DNA of 64,000 nucleotides from Cerrena zonata. Lineage: Eukaryota; Basidiomycota; Agaricomycetes; Polyporales; Cerrenaceae. The translations under genes and the position numbers were made by a program. The DNA is taken from assembly GCA_038087015.1 (NCBI GenBank), contig JASBNA010000005.1, forward strand, positions 310,001 through 374,000, read 5' to 3'. Below are positions 61,478 to 64,000 of this stretch, piece after piece. How positions within the stretch are numbered: the stretch's first letter is position 1; the number at the start of each line of letters is the position of its first letter. The notes under the pieces were generated by a model that was not told the origin of the DNA, did no database searches, and saw only the letters and a program-made list of their open reading frames with translations.

Positions 61478-64000
61478 GTCAAAGCACCTATTTGGAAATA
61501 GGTTATCTTTGCGGGCGCGTTTGTGAGTTTGTTAACGGGACCACGTACCAATATATTAGTGAACAAATGAGCAGGGAAGGTCAAGGAGTGGAGTGAATGC
61601 AAGGAAAGTAAAAGCTGAACGAATGCAATAGCTTAGTTAGTATTCCGTTTACGAACAACGCCACACCACCTTCCTCTTCCTCCGAGCCTAGGATATACAC
61701 GCACCTCTGACAAGAACAAAAAGACTTGAAAAACACCAACACCAACGAAGGAATATCAATCACATAGACAACTTGGACAGAGCCAGCAGTAGTCTTTGTG
61801 ACGAGGAAGTAAGTATTGCGAGTTGGGTTAGTGTGTTCCACGAGCTTTGCGCTGCCACTTCAACAACAAACTCCGAATCGAAGGTCCCTGTCAACTCCCA
61901 CACCCTGACAACTGGCAGTAAGGTCACCAGTGCACGAATACAATTGGTCGCAAGGTTCGTATTCGCGCTTAAGGAGGTATTATACACATAGATCGGCAAT
62001 AACGGCATTCCTGTTTCCCATGAAATCCTGCCTTCCTGCCGAGGCCCGAGTCTAGACTGACGAGCTAAACGAAATTGTAAGGTTCTTGCTTGAAGCTTCA
62101 AAGCTACAAGGGTGCTTACCTGGGGCTGACCGTCGGTGAAAGCTCGTACACTCATCGAAAGGACTGGTAAGAACGCCTCACTCAAATTACTCACATCCAT
62201 TTATGATGCATTTGATGATTGCACTGATCCCGACATAGCTTTGTCGTATGCAAATTCACTTATTGGGATGAAGGATTCTCATTTGATATACAACGTCTTC
62301 CTGTGTTCAGGGCAACTTGGAAGTGATGCTGTGAAGTCTCAGCTATACGGGACCTTTCTAGCGAGGATAACGAGGACCCAACTTTAATACTGGTACTTCC
62401 GATTCGCTAACTAATCCAGAGATGATAGGGATTAGGACTTTCTATACGAAACTACTTGTCATTGACCGCTTGCCCGTGTACCACGGAGAGTACGAAGTCA
62501 GTCCATATTGAAATACCGAGGGAAAACCCGTCAGTCCCGGGTAATGATAGTATTCTCGAACATATATCATGTTGTATCACTACCAATGAAGCACTGGTAC
62601 GCGATTCGTAGCATCTACTCCATTTGGCAGCTCACGAAGTTCAACACCAGCCTGACCACCGATTAAGAAACCCAACAACCTCATCATGATCTGTGGATGA
62701 AAGTAGGGCGTCGATCCAGCGGTTGAGACACCTATCGTCTGTGGTTCAAAAAATTCAGACTCCGCTTGCATGGTTTAGAACTTTACGTACAGTCGGGGAG
62801 GAGATTTTTAAATTTGGTTCAGTATGACTAGGTCCCTCTTCGTCACTCTCAAGGCCCGTTCTACATAGTTGGCCGCCCACTCGGAATGAATCAATTATCG
62901 CAGGTACCGCAACACCGACGACAACTTCAAGAACGAGGAAGGGAGGGCATCAACGGAAGTGGCCACACCGACTTCCTTCCATCACTTACCTGAAAGCTTT
63001 CTGATCCTATGAGAAGTATACCTCCGTTGGTCACCGTTCTATCACCTCCGCTGGCACTGCCCTACCAACTATTGTGGTTCCGAGTCCGATGTAAATGTAA
63101 ATTTCATCGTGGGCCCATATCATCATGAACTTGTACTGACACTTGCCACATCTCTCCCGCCACATATAGGAAAGAAGAAAATCAGACAGGGGTGTCGGGC
63201 CAATGGTCCGAAGATAAACCTTGATTTACTTCTCCTTGTGTTTGCCCTGGTACGTTCAACCTGAGTGACAGGATTTTACTATAACACCCGTCTTTGCAGG
63301 TTATCCCATTCGGTATCTAGACTTTACGGGGTCCTAGATGTTTGTCAATATAGCTTGTACAATGCTCTAACTATGTCGCCTATCATTATATGGTAATCCC
63401 TAACAAGACCGAGCGTTGACAGCAACATCAGATTGAAATCCCTGCTATTTTCGAAACTATCCGCGGGCTTTGAGGGAATCGAAACTTTAATCGCCTCTCC
63501 TTTGGTCCGATTGACCCACGGACGGGGAAAGCCAATCAACGGATCAGTACACTAGGTGTGAACCTACTTGGACGACCGTGAGTGATTATTGTGTTCGAAT
63601 AACTGTAACCTACCGGACATGACGGAGAGGTGTGTGAAGAAACACTTATCTGTGCGGACCTCTACGGCCTTCCTACTAGTGAAGAGAAACTCAAGGTGAG
63701 TTTCTCTTGTCGTCGATCGATACTGAAGTACTTGCTTTACAGGTGCGTCTGGAAGTACCGTTGTGATCGATACATCGACTTTGCCGACTGGCACACAACC
63801 GATGCGCCCGAAAGCAGTTGTTCCAGCACCCGCCCCTTCATATACCCCCTCATGTCAGACATAAGCAATAAGCTCCACTGCTCACCTGTCAGGACAACGT
63901 TCGAGACAGTCGAGACAGCTACAGCTAGACTGCGACCCATTACCCTACGAAGATGAAGAAATCTTGGTCTGCGCAATACTTCTGGTGGCGCAAAGAAACA
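61478..64000. other. 2.5-kb terminal region without a supported gene
   Basis: The reverse strand at 61.6-62.2 kb has coding-like pieces (YSCTGDLTASCQGVGV) that could be ectodomain exons of the adjacent membrane protein. At 63.6-64.0 kb both strands have protein-like frames (forward: DPLPYEDEEILVCAILLVA, cut by the window edge). Direction and splice sites could not be decided, so no gene is called. Confidence 0.3.

Noticed and set aside
63564..63976. Reverse-strand ORFs at the window edge as a gene
   Set aside because: Forward frames at the same place look equally good; the window ends before either can be decided.

Overview
The window is eukaryotic and looks like a mushroom-forming basidiomycete (Agaricomycetes). 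Nearly every gene is split by short GT..AG introns of about 35-95 nt. Several F-box/leucine-rich loci lie in one window, next to conserved fungal housekeeping genes (UTP20, HAS1, CTK3) and families common in mushroom genomes: UbiA-type terpene cyclases, XPG-like PIN nucleases, and a tyrosine recombinase paired with a SAP protein. Exon models below were built by hand from splice sites. Where coordinates are exact, exon lengths sum to a multiple of three.

Region 1 (1-23 kb) is sparse and looks like a specialised-metabolism neighbourhood. It holds three paralogous UbiA-superfamily membrane enzymes (264-1404 +; 11819-12961 -; 18842-19966 -) with the same five-exon layout. Among them are an Old Yellow Enzyme-type flavin oxidoreductase (17273-18669 +) whose usual catalytic tyrosine is a serine, and a class V PLP enzyme (21428-22857 -) carrying a one-base frameshift. 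An F-box gene (2738-4138 -) and a conserved 871-residue F-box-like cysteine-rich protein (4914-8139 -) sit between the first two cyclases. The intergenic stretches are long (3.7 and 4.3 kb) and no gene was recognised in them.

Region 2 (23.6-35.2 kb) is an accessory or mobile block. It starts with tRNA-Ala(AGC). A divergent pair follows: a SAP-domain protein (-) and a tyrosine recombinase (+) sharing a 197-bp promoter, a candidate mobile element. Next come a decayed 5'-truncated CYC8/SSN6 copy, an XPG/FEN1-like protein lacking several catalytic acids but carrying two SUMO-interaction motifs, and an F-box pseudogene with an in-frame TGA.

Region 3 (35.7-56.5 kb) is mostly core genome: an isochorismatase-like hydrolase, a SnoaL-like protein, two F-box proteins, UTP20 (12 exons, 2561 aa), CTK3, a BRI3-like membrane protein with a long low-complexity N-terminus, and the DEAD-box helicase HAS1. 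UTP20 and HAS1 both act in ribosome biogenesis.

Region 4 (56.5-64 kb) is nearly empty. It has one small single-pass membrane protein (60859-61477 -), two fold-back hairpins, an unidentified coding-like stretch near 57.7-58.3 kb, and ambiguous coding-like sequence at the right edge.
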